Source of the DNA: Mesorhizobium sp.
GTDB taxonomy: Bacteria; Pseudomonadota; Alphaproteobacteria; Rhizobiales; Rhizobiaceae
Length of the DNA stretch: 64,000 nt
Assembly: GCF_004962245.1 (NCBI RefSeq)
Contig: NZ_SUHQ01000027.1
Span: 45,677 to 109,676 of the forward strand
Reading direction: 5' to 3'
This document shows, piece after piece, positions 1 through 9,120 of the stretch. Numbering within the stretch: the first letter of the stretch is position 1; the number at the start of each line of letters is the position of its first letter. The position numbers and the translations under genes were made by a program. The notes below the pieces were generated by a model, which had not been told where the DNA came from, ran no database searches, and saw only the letters and a list, made by a program, of their open reading frames with translations.

Positions 1-562
1 GATCGAAGAGGCGTTGAAGACCGGCGGGACCGACTATGCCGGCCTTGGCGCCATCGCTGTCTCCACCGGCCCGGGCTCGTTCACCGGCCTGCGCGTCGGC
101 GTCTCGGCGGCGCGGGGCCTGGCGTTGGCGCTGAAAATCCCGGCAATCGGGGTGACGACGCTGGAAGCTCTGGCGGCGCAAGCGAGAGAGACATTTCCCG
201 GCCGCGCCGTGCTGGCCGCGCTCGACGCCGGCCGTGAGGAAATCCACGCAGCATTTTACGACGAAGTGTCGGTTCTGCGCTATGGTCCGGCCGTGACCAC
301 GCTTTCGCAAGCCGCCGCCATGGCGGCGGCTAGTTCTCCGGTTCTTGCCGGCACGGCGGCAACGCAAATCGCCGCGTCGGCCGGGCGCGCCTTTGATATC
401 GGTCCGACAGCGGCCACTGCGGACGTCGCTATCTATGCCCGGCTGGCCGCCACCCAAAGTGCCGGTAAGAAGCGCGAAGGCGAGAAGCCGAAACCGCTTT
501 ATCTGCGCGGGGCGGACGCCAAACCGCAGGCCGGGTTTATTTTATCAAGGCAAAAAAACTGA
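1..562 (+). CDS. tsaB: tRNA t6A modification protein TsaB (5' truncated)
   Basis: Partner and scaffold of TsaD in the TsaBDE complex, which makes the N6-threonylcarbamoyladenosine (t6A) at position 37 of ANN-decoding tRNAs in the cytoplasm. The reading frame is open from the first bases of the window, so the true start lies upstream and about 30-40 N-terminal residues are missing. The visible part has the ASKHA-fold signature STGPGSFTGLR and the following RGLALAL helix, then a TTLEALA segment, all typical of TsaB. The last codons share one base with the start of rimI (TGATG), so the two are translationally coupled. This pairing of tsaB with rimI is common in alphaproteobacteria. Confidence 0.9.
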   Translation, partial: IEEALKTGGTDYAGLGAIAVSTGPGSFTGLRVGVSAARGLALALKIPAIGVTTLEALAAQARETFPGRAVLAALDAGREEIHAAFYDEVSVLRYGPAVTTLSQAAAMAAASSPVLAGTAATQIAASAGRAFDIGPTAATADVAIYARLAATQSAGKKREGEKPKPLYLRGADAKPQAGFILSRQKN

Positions 563-1056
563 TGCGCATTCCTTTCCTCCAGCCGCGCCGCAGGGACTAT
601 GCGCTCGAGCCGCTGACGATTGCCGACAGCGCGGCCATGTCGGTGCTGCATCGCGAGGATTTCGTGCGGCCGTGGACAGACGGCGAGTTCGCCGCGTTGC
701 TCGAGCAGGACACAGTGTTCGGCTATGCGGCGCGCGAGACCGGACAGGGCGCCAAGCCGCCGGTTGGCTTCGTGCTGGCGCGCCTGGCTGCCGGCGAAGG
801 CGAGATCCTGACTGTCGCGGTGGCGCGCTCCCATCGCCGCCAGGGGCTTGGCTGGCAATTGATGGACGCCGTGCTGCGTGAACTGCACGCGCAACGCGCC
901 GAGGCGCTTTTCCTCGAGGTCGACGAGACCAACATAGCTGCGATCGCGCTCTACCGGCGGCTGGGATTCCGCGAGGTCGGCAAGCGCCCCAACTATTACA
1001 GGTCGCCCGAGCACGGCCCGACCGGGGCGCTTGTCATGCGCCGCGATCTTCGCTAG
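562..1056 (+). CDS. rimI: Ribosomal protein S18-alanine N-acetyltransferase RimI
   Basis: A GNAT-fold enzyme of 164 residues, the usual size for RimI, expected to transfer acetyl from acetyl-CoA to the N-terminal alanine of ribosomal protein S18. The acetyl-CoA loop is visible as RRQGLGWQLMD near residue 93, after a beta strand ILTVAVARSHR. The C-terminal half has ALYRRLGFREVGKRPNYY, a typical RimI ending. The start ATG overlaps the tsaB stop codon, which supports both the start and the assignment. GNAT proteins are hard to tell apart by sequence, so the substrate rests mainly on the tsaB-rimI pairing. Confidence 0.85.
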   Translation: MRIPFLQPRRRDYALEPLTIADSAAMSVLHREDFVRPWTDGEFAALLEQDTVFGYAARETGQGAKPPVGFVLARLAAGEGEILTVAVARSHRRQGLGWQLMDAVLRELHAQRAEALFLEVDETNIAAIALYRRLGFREVGKRPNYYRSPEHGPTGALVMRRDLR

Positions 1057-1083
1057 CCAGAGCGCGGGCAGGGCCAAGAGCGA

Positions 1084-1884
1084 ATGATCGGAAAAATCAG
1101 GATTTTCCTGGCGCTGGGCCTCGTTGTCGGCGGCTCGTTGATCCTCGTGCCGTTGCAGATCCTGTCGATGAAGACCGGGCTCTGGCGCGAGACGTTCATC
1201 CTGAAGATCTGGCACCGGCTGATCGTCAGGGCATTGGGCATGCGCATCCATGTCAAGGGGACCCTGTCCAGCCAGCGTCCTCTACTGGTCGCGTCGAACC
1301 ACATCTCCTGGACCGACATCATGGTGCTGGGGTCCATGGTCGACGTGAAGTTTATCGCCAGGGCTGATATGGCCGGCTGGCCGTTGATCGGCATGTTGTC
1401 GAAGCTGCAGCGCACCGTCTTCATCGAGCGCGAGCGCAAGCGTTCGTCGGGCGACCAGGCGAGCGAGATCGCCAACCGCATGGCCAAGGGCGACGCCATG
1501 GTGCTGTTCGCCGAAGGCTCGACCAGCGACGGCAACATGATCCTGCCGTTCAAGAGCACGCTGTTCGGCGCCGCCTCGATGGCGATTTCGGAAGGGACGG
1601 CCGAAACAGTCTTCATCCAGCCGGTGGCGATCGTCTACACGCGCCTGCATGGCGTGCCGCTCGGCCGCAGGCACCGGCCGATTGCCGCCTGGATCGGTGA
1701 TGAAGATCTGGTGCCGCATCTCAAGGTCCTGATGGCGGAAGGCGGGCTCGATGTCGAAGTGCATTTCGGCGAGCCGGTCGCCTTTTCCAAGGGCTCCAGC
1801 CGCAAGGAGACGGCAAGGCTGATGGAAAGCCAGGTGCGTGATATGGTGCGGGCGGCGCTCGCCGATCCGCGTCCGAGCCGGTAA
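1084..1884 (+). CDS. Lysophospholipid acyltransferase (PlsC family)
   Basis: A membrane-associated acyltransferase of 266 residues with an N-terminal hydrophobic segment (about residues 7-25). The catalytic HX4D motif is NHISWTD near residue 72, and a second family block reads FAEGSTSDG near 142, a variant of the usual PEGT block. PlsC enzymes acylate 1-acylglycerol-3-phosphate to phosphatidic acid, but rhizobia also have close paralogues such as OlsA, which makes ornithine lipids, so the acceptor is uncertain. It follows rimI by 27 bases and precedes miaB by about 110 bases. A small AGCCC/GGGCT hairpin just after the stop lacks a T-run. Confidence 0.8.
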   Translation: MIGKIRIFLALGLVVGGSLILVPLQILSMKTGLWRETFILKIWHRLIVRALGMRIHVKGTLSSQRPLLVASNHISWTDIMVLGSMVDVKFIARADMAGWPLIGMLSKLQRTVFIERERKRSSGDQASEIANRMAKGDAMVLFAEGSTSDGNMILPFKSTLFGAASMAISEGTAETVFIQPVAIVYTRLHGVPLGRRHRPIAAWIGDEDLVPHLKVLMAEGGLDVEVHFGEPVAFSKGSSRKETARLMESQVRDMVRAALADPRPSR

Positions 1885-1993
1885 GCCCGAAGGGCTCACG
1901 CACAAAATCAAGTGCTCGCGTCCAGGACGATACGCGGCGCTGTAGAGCAGAATCGTCTGTTTTTTGTCACGGAAAGGCGTTAGAAGCCGCCGA

Positions 1994-3403
1994 ATGGAGC
2001 TGAACACGATAGAACGGGACGACATCGAACGTGCGGCCGAGACTGCGGTCGTGCCGTCTGCCGCGACCAGGAAGGTCTTCGTCAAGACCTATGGCTGCCA
2101 GATGAACGTCTACGATTCGCAGCGAATGACCGATGCGCTGGCCGCCGACGGCTATGTGGCGACGGACGCCATCGGCGAAGCCGATCTGGTGCTGCTCAAC
2201 ACCTGCCATATTCGTGAGAAGGCGGCGGAGAAGGTCTATTCCGAACTCGGCCGCATTCGTGAGATGAAGGCCGAACGGGCTCAGGCCGGCCGCGAGATGC
2301 TGGTCGGCGTCGCCGGCTGCGTGGCGCAGGCGGAGGGGGCCGAGATCATCCGCCGCTCGCCAGCCGTCGATCTGGTCATCGGCCCGCAGACCTATCACCG
2401 GCTTCCGCATGTGCTGGCACGGGTGCGCGGCGGCGAAAAGATCGTCGAGACCGACTATGCCGTCGAGGACAAGTTCGATCACCTGCCGCGGCCCAAACGC
2501 GCCGAGATCATCAAGCGCGGCGTCACCGCGTTCCTGACCGTGCAGGAAGGCTGCGACAAGTTCTGCACCTTCTGCGTCGTGCCCTACACCAGAGGCTCGG
2601 AAGTGTCGCGGCCGGTGGCGCAGATCGTCGCCGAGGCCGAGCGGCTGGCGCAAGCCGGCGTGCGCGAGGTGACGCTGCTTGGCCAGAACGTCAATGCCTG
2701 GCACGGCCAGGGAGAGAACGGCGCCGAATGGGGCCTTGGCCGCCTGCTGTTTAGGCTGGCCGAGATCCCAGGGCTTTCGCGGCTGCGCTACACCACCAGC
2801 CATCCGCGCGACATGGACGACGAATTGATCGCCGCCCACCGCGACCTGCCGGCGCTGATGCCCTATCTGCATTTGCCGGTGCAATCGGGTTCGGACCGCA
2901 TCCTCAAGGCGATGAACCGCAGACATACGGCAAAGGACTATCTGACACTGCTCGACCGGATCCGCGCTGCGCGGAGCGACATCGCGCTTTCGGGCGATTT
3001 CATCGTCGGCTTTCCCGGCGAGACGGATGCCGATTTCGAGGCGACGATGGAACTGGTCCGCCAGGTGAACTACGCCTCGGCCTTCTCGTTCAAATATTCG
3101 CCGCGCCCCGGCACGCCGGGCGCCGAGATGACCGATCATGTGCCGGAAGCCATCAAGGACGAGCGCCTGCAGCGGCTGCAGGCGCTGCTGCTGAAGCAGC
3201 AGCAGGTTTTCGGCGCGAGCCTGGTCGGCAGCACCATCGACACGCTGATCGAGAAGCCCGGCCGTCAGGCCGGCCAGAAGGTTGGCCGCTCGCCATGGCT
3301 GCAGCCGGTTATTGTTGATGAAAAGGCCGGCGAAATCGGTGAGATTATCCAGGTACGAATCACGAAGACGGGTTACAACAGCCTGTTCGCCGAATTGGCC
3401 TGA
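1994..3403 (+). CDS. miaB: tRNA-2-methylthio-N6-dimethylallyladenosine synthase MiaB
   Basis: Radical-SAM methylthiotransferase that adds the 2-methylthio group to i6A37 of tRNAs reading UNN codons. From the ATG at 1994 it has 469 residues. The UPF0004 domain supplies the auxiliary-cluster cysteines (YGCQMN, NTCHIRE, AGCVAQ). The radical-SAM CX3CX2C is CDKFCTFC, followed by VVPYTRG. A TRAM-like region ends the protein. The frame stays open upstream to a TTG at 1964, but the extra residues (MSRKGVRSRR) are unlike the family and the ATG is preferred. The next gene, phoH, starts 26 bases downstream, so miaB-phoH-ybeY is probably one transcription unit, as in other rhizobia. Confidence 0.95.
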   Translation: MELNTIERDDIERAAETAVVPSAATRKVFVKTYGCQMNVYDSQRMTDALAADGYVATDAIGEADLVLLNTCHIREKAAEKVYSELGRIREMKAERAQAGREMLVGVAGCVAQAEGAEIIRRSPAVDLVIGPQTYHRLPHVLARVRGGEKIVETDYAVEDKFDHLPRPKRAEIIKRGVTAFLTVQEGCDKFCTFCVVPYTRGSEVSRPVAQIVAEAERLAQAGVREVTLLGQNVNAWHGQGENGAEWGLGRLLFRLAEIPGLSRLRYTTSHPRDMDDELIAAHRDLPALMPYLHLPVQSGSDRILKAMNRRHTAKDYLTLLDRIRAARSDIALSGDFIVGFPGETDADFEATMELVRQVNYASAFSFKYSPRPGTPGAEMTDHVPEAIKDERLQRLQALLLKQQQVFGASLVGSTIDTLIEKPGRQAGQKVGRSPWLQPVIVDEKAGEIGEIIQVRITKTGYNSLFAELA

Positions 3404-3429
3404 AGGTCTCGGCAGATGAGGAGAGACGG

Positions 3430-4479
3430 TTGAGCGCTGCGGAAGTGAAGAACCTGCCCCAGAACCTACCATCGGGGGCTTCGGATATGGCGCACATCGT
3501 TCTGACTTTCGACAACAACAAGCTTGCCAGCGCCCTTTATGGTCAGTTCGACGAGAATCTGGCCAGGCTCGAACAGAAGCTTGGCGTCGATATCCGCTCG
3601 CGCGGCAACCAGTTGACCATCAAGGGCTCCGCCTCGGCCGCCGAGCAGGCGCGCCGCGCCCTGGACAATCTCTACGGCATTCTCCAGAAAGGCGCCGACA
3701 TCGGCCAGTCGGACGTCGACGGCGCCGTGCGCATGGCGATCGCCGCCGACGACCAGTTGACGCTGCCGACGCTGGAGCGCAAGGGCAAGGTGTCCGCCGC
3801 TCAGATATCAACGCGCAAGAAGACGATCTATGCCCGTTCGCTCAATCAGGACGCCTATATGCGCGCGCTGGAGCGGTCCGAACTCGTGTTCGGCATCGGC
3901 CCGGCCGGCACGGGAAAAACCTTCCTGGCGGTGGCGCATGCGGCGATGCTGCTCGAACGCGGCATGGTCGAGCGCATCGTGCTGTCGCGGCCGGCCGTCG
4001 AGGCCGGCGAGCGGCTTGGCTTCCTGCCCGGCGACATGAAGGAGAAGGTCGATCCCTATTTGCGGCCGCTTTACGACGCGCTTTACGAGATGATGCCGGC
4101 CGACAAGGTCGAGCGGGCGATTGCCGCCGAGGTGATCGAGATCGCGCCGCTGGCCTTCATGCGCGGTCGCACGCTGGCGCATGCCGCCGTCATCCTCGAC
4201 GAGGCGCAGAACACCACGCCGATGCAGATGAAGATGTTCCTGACCCGCCTTGGTGAGAACTCGCGCATGATCGTCACCGGCGATCCGACCCAGATCGACC
4301 TGCCGCAAAACACCAAATCCGGTCTGGTCGAGGCGCTCAGGATCCTCGACGGCGTCACCGGCATGGTGACTGTCCGCTTCAACGAAGGCGACGTCGTCAG
4401 GCATCCGCTGGTCGCCGAGATCGTCAAGGCCTACGACCGCGACGGCAAGTTGGCCCGGGGCCTGGACGCCGAAGGCTAG
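3430..4479 (+). CDS. phoH: PhoH family ATPase
   Basis: A 349-residue PhoH-like P-loop NTPase, thought to act in RNA metabolism together with YbeY. The Walker A motif is GPAGTGKT (about residue 157), and a Walker B-like DEAQN follows near 258. The first third contains a KH-like RNA-binding segment (LGVDIRSRGNQLTIKG). The start is TTG at 3430, chosen because a strong GAGGAGA ribosome-binding site lies just upstream at about 3418; an internal ATG at 3487 is possible but has no comparable site. The gene sits between miaB and ybeY, the conserved order. Confidence 0.9.
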   Translation: MSAAEVKNLPQNLPSGASDMAHIVLTFDNNKLASALYGQFDENLARLEQKLGVDIRSRGNQLTIKGSASAAEQARRALDNLYGILQKGADIGQSDVDGAVRMAIAADDQLTLPTLERKGKVSAAQISTRKKTIYARSLNQDAYMRALERSELVFGIGPAGTGKTFLAVAHAAMLLERGMVERIVLSRPAVEAGERLGFLPGDMKEKVDPYLRPLYDALYEMMPADKVERAIAAEVIEIAPLAFMRGRTLAHAAVILDEAQNTTPMQMKMFLTRLGENSRMIVTGDPTQIDLPQNTKSGLVEALRILDGVTGMVTVRFNEGDVVRHPLVAEIVKAYDRDGKLARGLDAEG

Positions 4480-4480
4480 A

Positions 4481-4575
4481 AGCATCGGGCCCAAAGCGGG
4501 AACCGGTGGGAAATCCGATGCTCGAACAAGAAAATAGAGCGGGGGCACGATGCGAAGCGAAAGCCCGCCGCTCCA
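4481..4575. repeat. Intergenic palindromic element between phoH and ybeY
   Basis: Two adjacent inverted repeats fill the phoH-ybeY gap. AGCATCGG at 4481-4488 pairs with CCGATGCT at 4515-4522. GAGCGG at 4537-4542 pairs with CCGCTC at 4568-4573, extended by an inner GGGC/GCCC. The AATAGAGCG at the second arm recurs at 20556-20564. The pattern resembles the dispersed palindromic elements found between rhizobial genes; that class assignment is inference. Confidence 0.6.
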
Positions 4576-4593
4576 GTATCACGATGCGGCCCC

Positions 4594-5100
4594 ATGGCTG
4601 AGGACAGAAAGTCTGGCGGCGGGGATCTTCCGGTTCCCGTCGACATCGATATGGCGGTCGAAGCAGGCGACTGGCCCGATGAGGCCGCGCTGATGCGGCT
4701 GGTCGATCGCGCCGTTGCCGCTGCGTTTGCCGAAACCGGTGTGAACGGGAGTTCCGAGCTCAGCATGGTCTTTTCCGACGATGCCCATATCCGCAGCCTC
4801 AATGCCGGCTGGCGCGGTAAGGACAAACCAACCAACGTTCTGTCCTTCCCGGCTTTTCCGCTCGCAAAGGGTGGCCCGTTGCCGCCCATGCTGGGTGACA
4901 TCGTGCTGGCCGCCGAGACGGTCGCGCGCGAAGCCGCACTGGAAGACAAGCCTGTCGACAACCATATCACCCATCTCGTCATCCACGGCCTGCTGCATTT
5001 GCTGGGCTACGATCACGAGACCGATGCCGAGGCCGAGGAAATGGAAGCAGTCGAACGCGCGGCGCTTGCGAGACTTGCCATTCCCGATCCCTACGCGTAA
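4594..5100 (+). CDS. ybeY: Endoribonuclease YbeY (rRNA maturation factor)
   Basis: A 168-residue zinc-dependent single-strand endoribonuclease needed for 16S rRNA 3'-end maturation and ribosome quality control. The family metal site HX3HX5H is seen as HGLLHLLGYDH near residue 130, and the upstream block NVLSFP is also a YbeY hallmark. It lies between phoH and a CorC-type gene, an order kept across many bacteria. About 110 bases of palindromic spacer separate it from phoH, so it may be partly uncoupled from that gene. Confidence 0.95.
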   Translation: MAEDRKSGGGDLPVPVDIDMAVEAGDWPDEAALMRLVDRAVAAAFAETGVNGSSELSMVFSDDAHIRSLNAGWRGKDKPTNVLSFPAFPLAKGGPLPPMLGDIVLAAETVAREAALEDKPVDNHITHLVIHGLLHLLGYDHETDAEAEEMEAVERAALARLAIPDPYA

Positions 5101-5127
5101 CTAAAAAGATCAAATGACCGGACGACG

Positions 5128-6201
5128 ATGAACGACAAACCAGAGACTGCCGCCCGCCCAGACCCCGGCAGTGCGATTAAGCCATCTGAACAGACGGAAG
5201 AGGGCTCGAGTCCGAGTACCACGACCGGCAGCTTCGCCAGCGAGCCATCGTCTGCCGGTCCTTCCCTGTTCGATCGCGTGCTCGGCCTGTTCAGGCAACG
5301 CAACGGCACCAGCCTGCGCGAGGAGATCGCCGACGCGCTTGCCGAAACGGCGAGCGATGCCGGATCCTTCTCGCCTGGCGAACGGGCCATGCTCAACAAC
5401 ATCCTGCGCCTGCGCGAGGTGCGCGTCGAGGACGTCATGGTGCCGCGCGCCGACATCGAGGCGGTCGAGATCACGACGAACCTGGGCGATCTTCTGGGAC
5501 TGTTCGAGCAGTCCGGCCATTCCCGCATGCCGGTCTATTCGGAGACGCTCGACGACCCGCGCGGCATGGTCCACATCCGCGACGTGCTCGCCCACATCAC
5601 CAAGGTCGCCCGTGTCAGGAAGGGCAGGACGACCAGGAAAGCCGCCGCCACCACGCTTCTCGATCTTGCCAAGGTCGATCTCGCGCGCACCATCGGCGAC
5701 CTGAACCTGATCCGCCCGGTGCTTTTCGTGCCGCCGTCGATGCTCGCCTCCGATCTCATGGGGCGGATGCAGGCGATGCGCACCCAGATGGCGCTGGTCA
5801 TCGACGAATATGGCGGGACCGATGGTCTGGCTTCGCTCGAGGATATCGTCGAGATGGTGGTCGGCGACATCGAGGACGAGCATGACGACGACGAGCCGAT
5901 GATCACCCAGACCGGCGAGGGCGTGTTCGTCGTCGACGGCAAGGCCGAGATCGACGATGTCGCCAAGATGATCGGCGAGGATTTCGCCGCCGGCGAGCAT
6001 GGCGAATATGTCGACACGATCGGCGGCATGATCTTCAACACGCTTGGACGTGTCCCGGCCCGCGGCGAAGTGGTGCAGGCCATACCTGGCTTCGAATTCC
6101 ATGTGCTCGACGCCGATCCGCGCCGCGTCAAGCGCGTGCGCATCGTCGAGACCCCAAAGGGCGAGCGCCGCCGGCGCGCCGTCCGCGCCGAGCAGGCCTG
6201 A
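5128..6201 (+). CDS. CorC-type CBS domain protein (hemolysin/transporter-associated)
   Basis: A 357-residue soluble protein with two CBS domains (about residues 95-225; VEDVMVPRADIEAVE opens the first) followed by a CorC_HlyC transporter-associated domain that includes DTIGGMIFNTLGRVPARGE. It lacks the membrane DUF21 part of HlyC/CorB relatives, so it is the cytosolic CorC form. CorC has been linked to Mg2+/Co2+ efflux in enterobacteria, and in many genomes it lies between ybeY and lnt, as here apart from an intervening VOC gene. The first 45 residues are Ser/Thr/Pro-rich and probably disordered. Its exact ion role is not shown by the sequence. Confidence 0.85.
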   Translation: MNDKPETAARPDPGSAIKPSEQTEEGSSPSTTTGSFASEPSSAGPSLFDRVLGLFRQRNGTSLREEIADALAETASDAGSFSPGERAMLNNILRLREVRVEDVMVPRADIEAVEITTNLGDLLGLFEQSGHSRMPVYSETLDDPRGMVHIRDVLAHITKVARVRKGRTTRKAAATTLLDLAKVDLARTIGDLNLIRPVLFVPPSMLASDLMGRMQAMRTQMALVIDEYGGTDGLASLEDIVEMVVGDIEDEHDDDEPMITQTGEGVFVVDGKAEIDDVAKMIGEDFAAGEHGEYVDTIGGMIFNTLGRVPARGEVVQAIPGFEFHVLDADPRRVKRVRIVETPKGERRRRAVRAEQA

Positions 6202-6218
6202 GGAAGCATCGCCGCCCG

Positions 6219-6689
6219 ATGACGGTCGACGATCCGTTCAAGCACTCGACCTTGGGCTCCAGCATATTCTACAAGGATCCGCGCGCCGCATTGATCTGGC
6301 TTGAAAAGGCCTTCGGCTTCGAGCCGAGCATGGTGGTCAGCGACGCCGATGGCAGGCTCGTCCATTCCGAGATGCGGTTCGGTGACGGCTATATCATCGT
6401 CGATTCCGAATGGGCCGACCATGTCGCCAGCCCCGCTTCGCTTGGAGGCAAGAACACGCAGTCGGTCTATGTGCGCCTGAAGGACGGCATAGATGCCCAC
6501 TGCGATCGCGCAAGGGCCGCGGGCGCCGGGATCGTCCAGGAGCCAGCCGACCAGTTCTACGGTGAACGGCAATACAGGGCGCGCGATCCTGAAGGTCACG
6601 TCTGGACCTTTTCCCAGACCGTACGCTCCATTCCACGCGAGGAAGCGGAGCAGTTGAGCGGTTTGCGGATCGAGGGCTGGCACCGATAG
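6219..6689 (+). CDS. VOC (glyoxalase/bleomycin-resistance) superfamily protein
   Basis: A 156-residue single-chain VOC-fold protein related to PhnB-like glyoxalase homologues. It shows the opening block SSIFYKDPRAALIWLEKAFGF and the closing RDPEGHVWTFSQ, where the Glu/His pattern typically helps bind metal. It starts 17 bases after the corC stop with a TGAGGAAG ribosome-binding site overlapping that stop, so it looks co-transcribed with corC. No substrate can be assigned. Its place between corC and lnt is unusual compared with the common corC-lnt order. Confidence 0.75.
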   Translation: MTVDDPFKHSTLGSSIFYKDPRAALIWLEKAFGFEPSMVVSDADGRLVHSEMRFGDGYIIVDSEWADHVASPASLGGKNTQSVYVRLKDGIDAHCDRARAAGAGIVQEPADQFYGERQYRARDPEGHVWTFSQTVRSIPREEAEQLSGLRIEGWHR

Positions 6690-6781
6690 CCGCTATAATC
6701 GGATCGCGCTCATCCGGGTTTGGAGCGTGGACCGCAGCCTGATAAATCTTGCTCCGTGATTCGCGCGACTCGGAAGCATTG

Positions 6782-8374
6782 ATGCAGCGCCTGGCCGGCC
6801 GGATAATTCTGCTGTGGGGTTGGCGACGCGCGCTCGTGGCGTTTCTTGCCGGGGCGCTGGCGGTTCTTGCCCAGGCGCCTTACGATTTCTTCGCCGTCTG
6901 TTTCGTTTCGTTTCCGTTGCTGGTCTGGCTCCTCGACGGCGCGACCGGCGAAGCCTCCGATGGCTGGCTCCGGCGGCTGCGGCCGGCCTTCGCCATCGGC
7001 TGGTGGTTCGGCTTCGGCTATTTTCTCGCCGGCCTGTGGTGGGTCGGCTCGGCACTTCTCGTCGAGGCCGACAGTTTCGCCTGGGCGCTTCCCTTCGCAG
7101 TGGTCGGAATTCCGCTGGTGCTCGCCTTTTTCTACGGCTTCGCGACAGCGGTTGCCCGGCTGCTGTGGAGCAACGACATCGGCCGCATCGCTGCCTTGGC
7201 CTTCGGCTTTGGCCTGACGGAATGGCTGCGCGACTTCCTGTTCACCGGCTTTCCCTGGAATGCCGTTGGCTACGCGGCGATGCCGGTGCCCTTGCTGATG
7301 CAGAGCGTGTCGGTGACCGGCATGGTCGGCATGAACGCGCTGGCAGTCTTCGTCTTTGCATTGCCGGCCCTGCTTGCGGCGCGCCGGCATGTCCGCCTGG
7401 GCGCGGCACTGCTTGCGGTTCTCGTCGCGACCCATGTCGGCTTCGGCTATCTCAGGCTTGCTGCTCCGGAGAAGCCGGCGGAGCGCAGCCTCGATGTCCG
7501 CATCGTGCAGCCGGCCGTCGACCTCAGCGAGAAGTGGGATGCTTCGGTGCGCGACCGCATCTTCGCCACCATGATGGGGCTCTCGGCCAAGACGCCCGAA
7601 CCTGGCCATGGCAAGCCGCAATTGATCCTGTGGCCGGAAACTTCCGTGCCGTTTCTTTTCACCGAACGTCCCGACGCGCTGACCGCGCTGGGAGAGATGC
7701 TTGGCGGCGGCCAGATGCTGATCGCCGGCGTCGTCCGGGAGGAGGGCGGCTCGGCGGCAAACGCCGACACGCGGTACTACAATTCCGTGGTGGCGATCGA
7801 CGACAGGGGTGAAATCATCGACGCCGTCGACAAGGTTCATCTGGTGCCCTTTGGCGAATATCTGCCCTTCACCGACCTGCTTGGCCGCTTCGGGCTCGAA
7901 CAGCTCGTCGCCGGGCCGATGACTTTCGCGGCGGGTAATGAGCGGCATCCGATCGTGCTGCCCGGTGGCATCCGCGCGCTTCCGTTCATTTGCTATGAAG
8001 TCATCTTCCCCGATCTGGTGGCAGTTGACGTTGCGTCAGCCGATCTTATTGTCAATGTCACGAACGACGCGTGGTTCGGTGACACGCCGGGTCCGTACCA
8101 GCATTTCAGGCAGGCGCAGATTCGTGCGGTGGAGAACGGGGTGCCCTTGTTGCGCGCAGCCAATAACGGCATTTCCGCCGTCGTCGATCCGCGCGGACGC
8201 ATCCTCGATGCACTGGCGATCGACGCACGCGGAGCCATCGATGCCCATGTGCCGATCTCCAATGAAGCCGTCGTCTCCTCCGGTCAAAGACGCGTTAACG
8301 GACTGCTGATCATGTTGGTGCTTGTCCTGGCCTCGTTCACATTGAATGTAAGGCAAAGGCTACGGGTGAATTGA
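6782..8374 (+). CDS. lnt: Apolipoprotein N-acyltransferase
   Basis: Inner-membrane enzyme that transfers the third acyl chain to the N-terminal cysteine of lipoproteins. From the ATG at 6782 it has 530 residues, and the first half has several hydrophobic segments. The periplasmic nitrilase-like domain carries the triad: Glu in WPETSVPF (about 286), Lys in DKVHLVPFGEY (about 351) and Cys in FICYEVIFPD (about 404). A TTG at 6749 would add 11 charged residues; the ATG is preferred because it begins just before the first membrane helix and has GGAAG upstream. Lipoproteins made nearby, such as CpaD and the TadD-like protein, would be substrates. Confidence 0.95.
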   Translation: MQRLAGRIILLWGWRRALVAFLAGALAVLAQAPYDFFAVCFVSFPLLVWLLDGATGEASDGWLRRLRPAFAIGWWFGFGYFLAGLWWVGSALLVEADSFAWALPFAVVGIPLVLAFFYGFATAVARLLWSNDIGRIAALAFGFGLTEWLRDFLFTGFPWNAVGYAAMPVPLLMQSVSVTGMVGMNALAVFVFALPALLAARRHVRLGAALLAVLVATHVGFGYLRLAAPEKPAERSLDVRIVQPAVDLSEKWDASVRDRIFATMMGLSAKTPEPGHGKPQLILWPETSVPFLFTERPDALTALGEMLGGGQMLIAGVVREEGGSAANADTRYYNSVVAIDDRGEIIDAVDKVHLVPFGEYLPFTDLLGRFGLEQLVAGPMTFAAGNERHPIVLPGGIRALPFICYEVIFPDLVAVDVASADLIVNVTNDAWFGDTPGPYQHFRQAQIRAVENGVPLLRAANNGISAVVDPRGRILDALAIDARGAIDAHVPISNEAVVSSGQRRVNGLLIMLVLVLASFTLNVRQRLRVN

Positions 8375-8513
8375 CAGTCGACACATTAGAAACTCATACT
8401 GTAACCGCCTAAAATTTCTCGAAGTCGGTATGTCGTTCTGTTGGGGCACTGGCCGCCGGCGTTGTTTGGGCAGAAAAAAACACAAAAAGCCGGAAAAATT
8501 CGGCGAGGAAAAA

Positions 8514-8933
8514 ATGACAGAAGAGAACAAGAAGAAACCGAATCCTATCGACATCCATGTCGGAAGTCGCATCAGGCTTCGCCGCAATATGTTGGGAATG
8601 AGTCAGGAGAAGCTGGGCGAGAACCTCGGCATAACGTTTCAGCAGATACAGAAATACGAAAAGGGGACAAATCGCGTCGGCGCCAGCCGTTTGCAGGCAA
8701 TCGCCTCGATACTCGGCGCGCCTGTCGCTTTCTTTTTCGAGGACGCGCCGGGTCAGGAGCCCGTGGGCAACCGCGGATTTGCCGAGGATTCATCGATGGC
8801 TTTTGCCGTCGAATTCTGCGGCAGTCCTGAAGGTCTTCAACTCAACCGGGCCTTCGTCAAGATCGCCGACGTGAAGATACGTCGCAAGATCATCGAGCTT
8901 GTGAAGGCGCTTGCCGCCGACGAAGTCGATTGA
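8514..8933 (+). CDS. XRE-family transcriptional regulator (PhrR/PraR-like)
   Basis: A 139-residue Cro/CI-type DNA-binding protein. The helix-turn-helix covers about residues 17-72 (LRRNMLGMSQEKLGENLG, then ITFQQIQKYEKG). The C-terminal part (SSMAFAVEF onward) is short and probably mediates dimerisation. Size and sequence fit the rhizobial PhrR/PraR group, whose members respond to low pH or control quorum-sensing and reb genes; that link is from family memory and not proven here. The ATG at 8514 is preferred over 8430 because GAGGAAAA precedes it and the upstream residues are basic low-complexity. It ends about 350 bases before metK. Confidence 0.8.
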   Translation: MTEENKKKPNPIDIHVGSRIRLRRNMLGMSQEKLGENLGITFQQIQKYEKGTNRVGASRLQAIASILGAPVAFFFEDAPGQEPVGNRGFAEDSSMAFAVEFCGSPEGLQLNRAFVKIADVKIRRKIIELVKALAADEVD

Positions 8934-9120
8934 CTGGGCCGATTTTGAGAGGTCGCTGAAAAGTCGAAAATGGCGGAGGCCGTCGTAGCGGCACGCAAAA
9001 TTCTCGTGATCTCGTGCATCGTGGAATTTGCATTCCGTAGGCGTGCCCAAGAGGGGATCGATTTTGCTCGACGCCCGTCCTCAAGTCCTTTTTATTTGGG
9101 GATTAGGGCTAGGCACGCTG

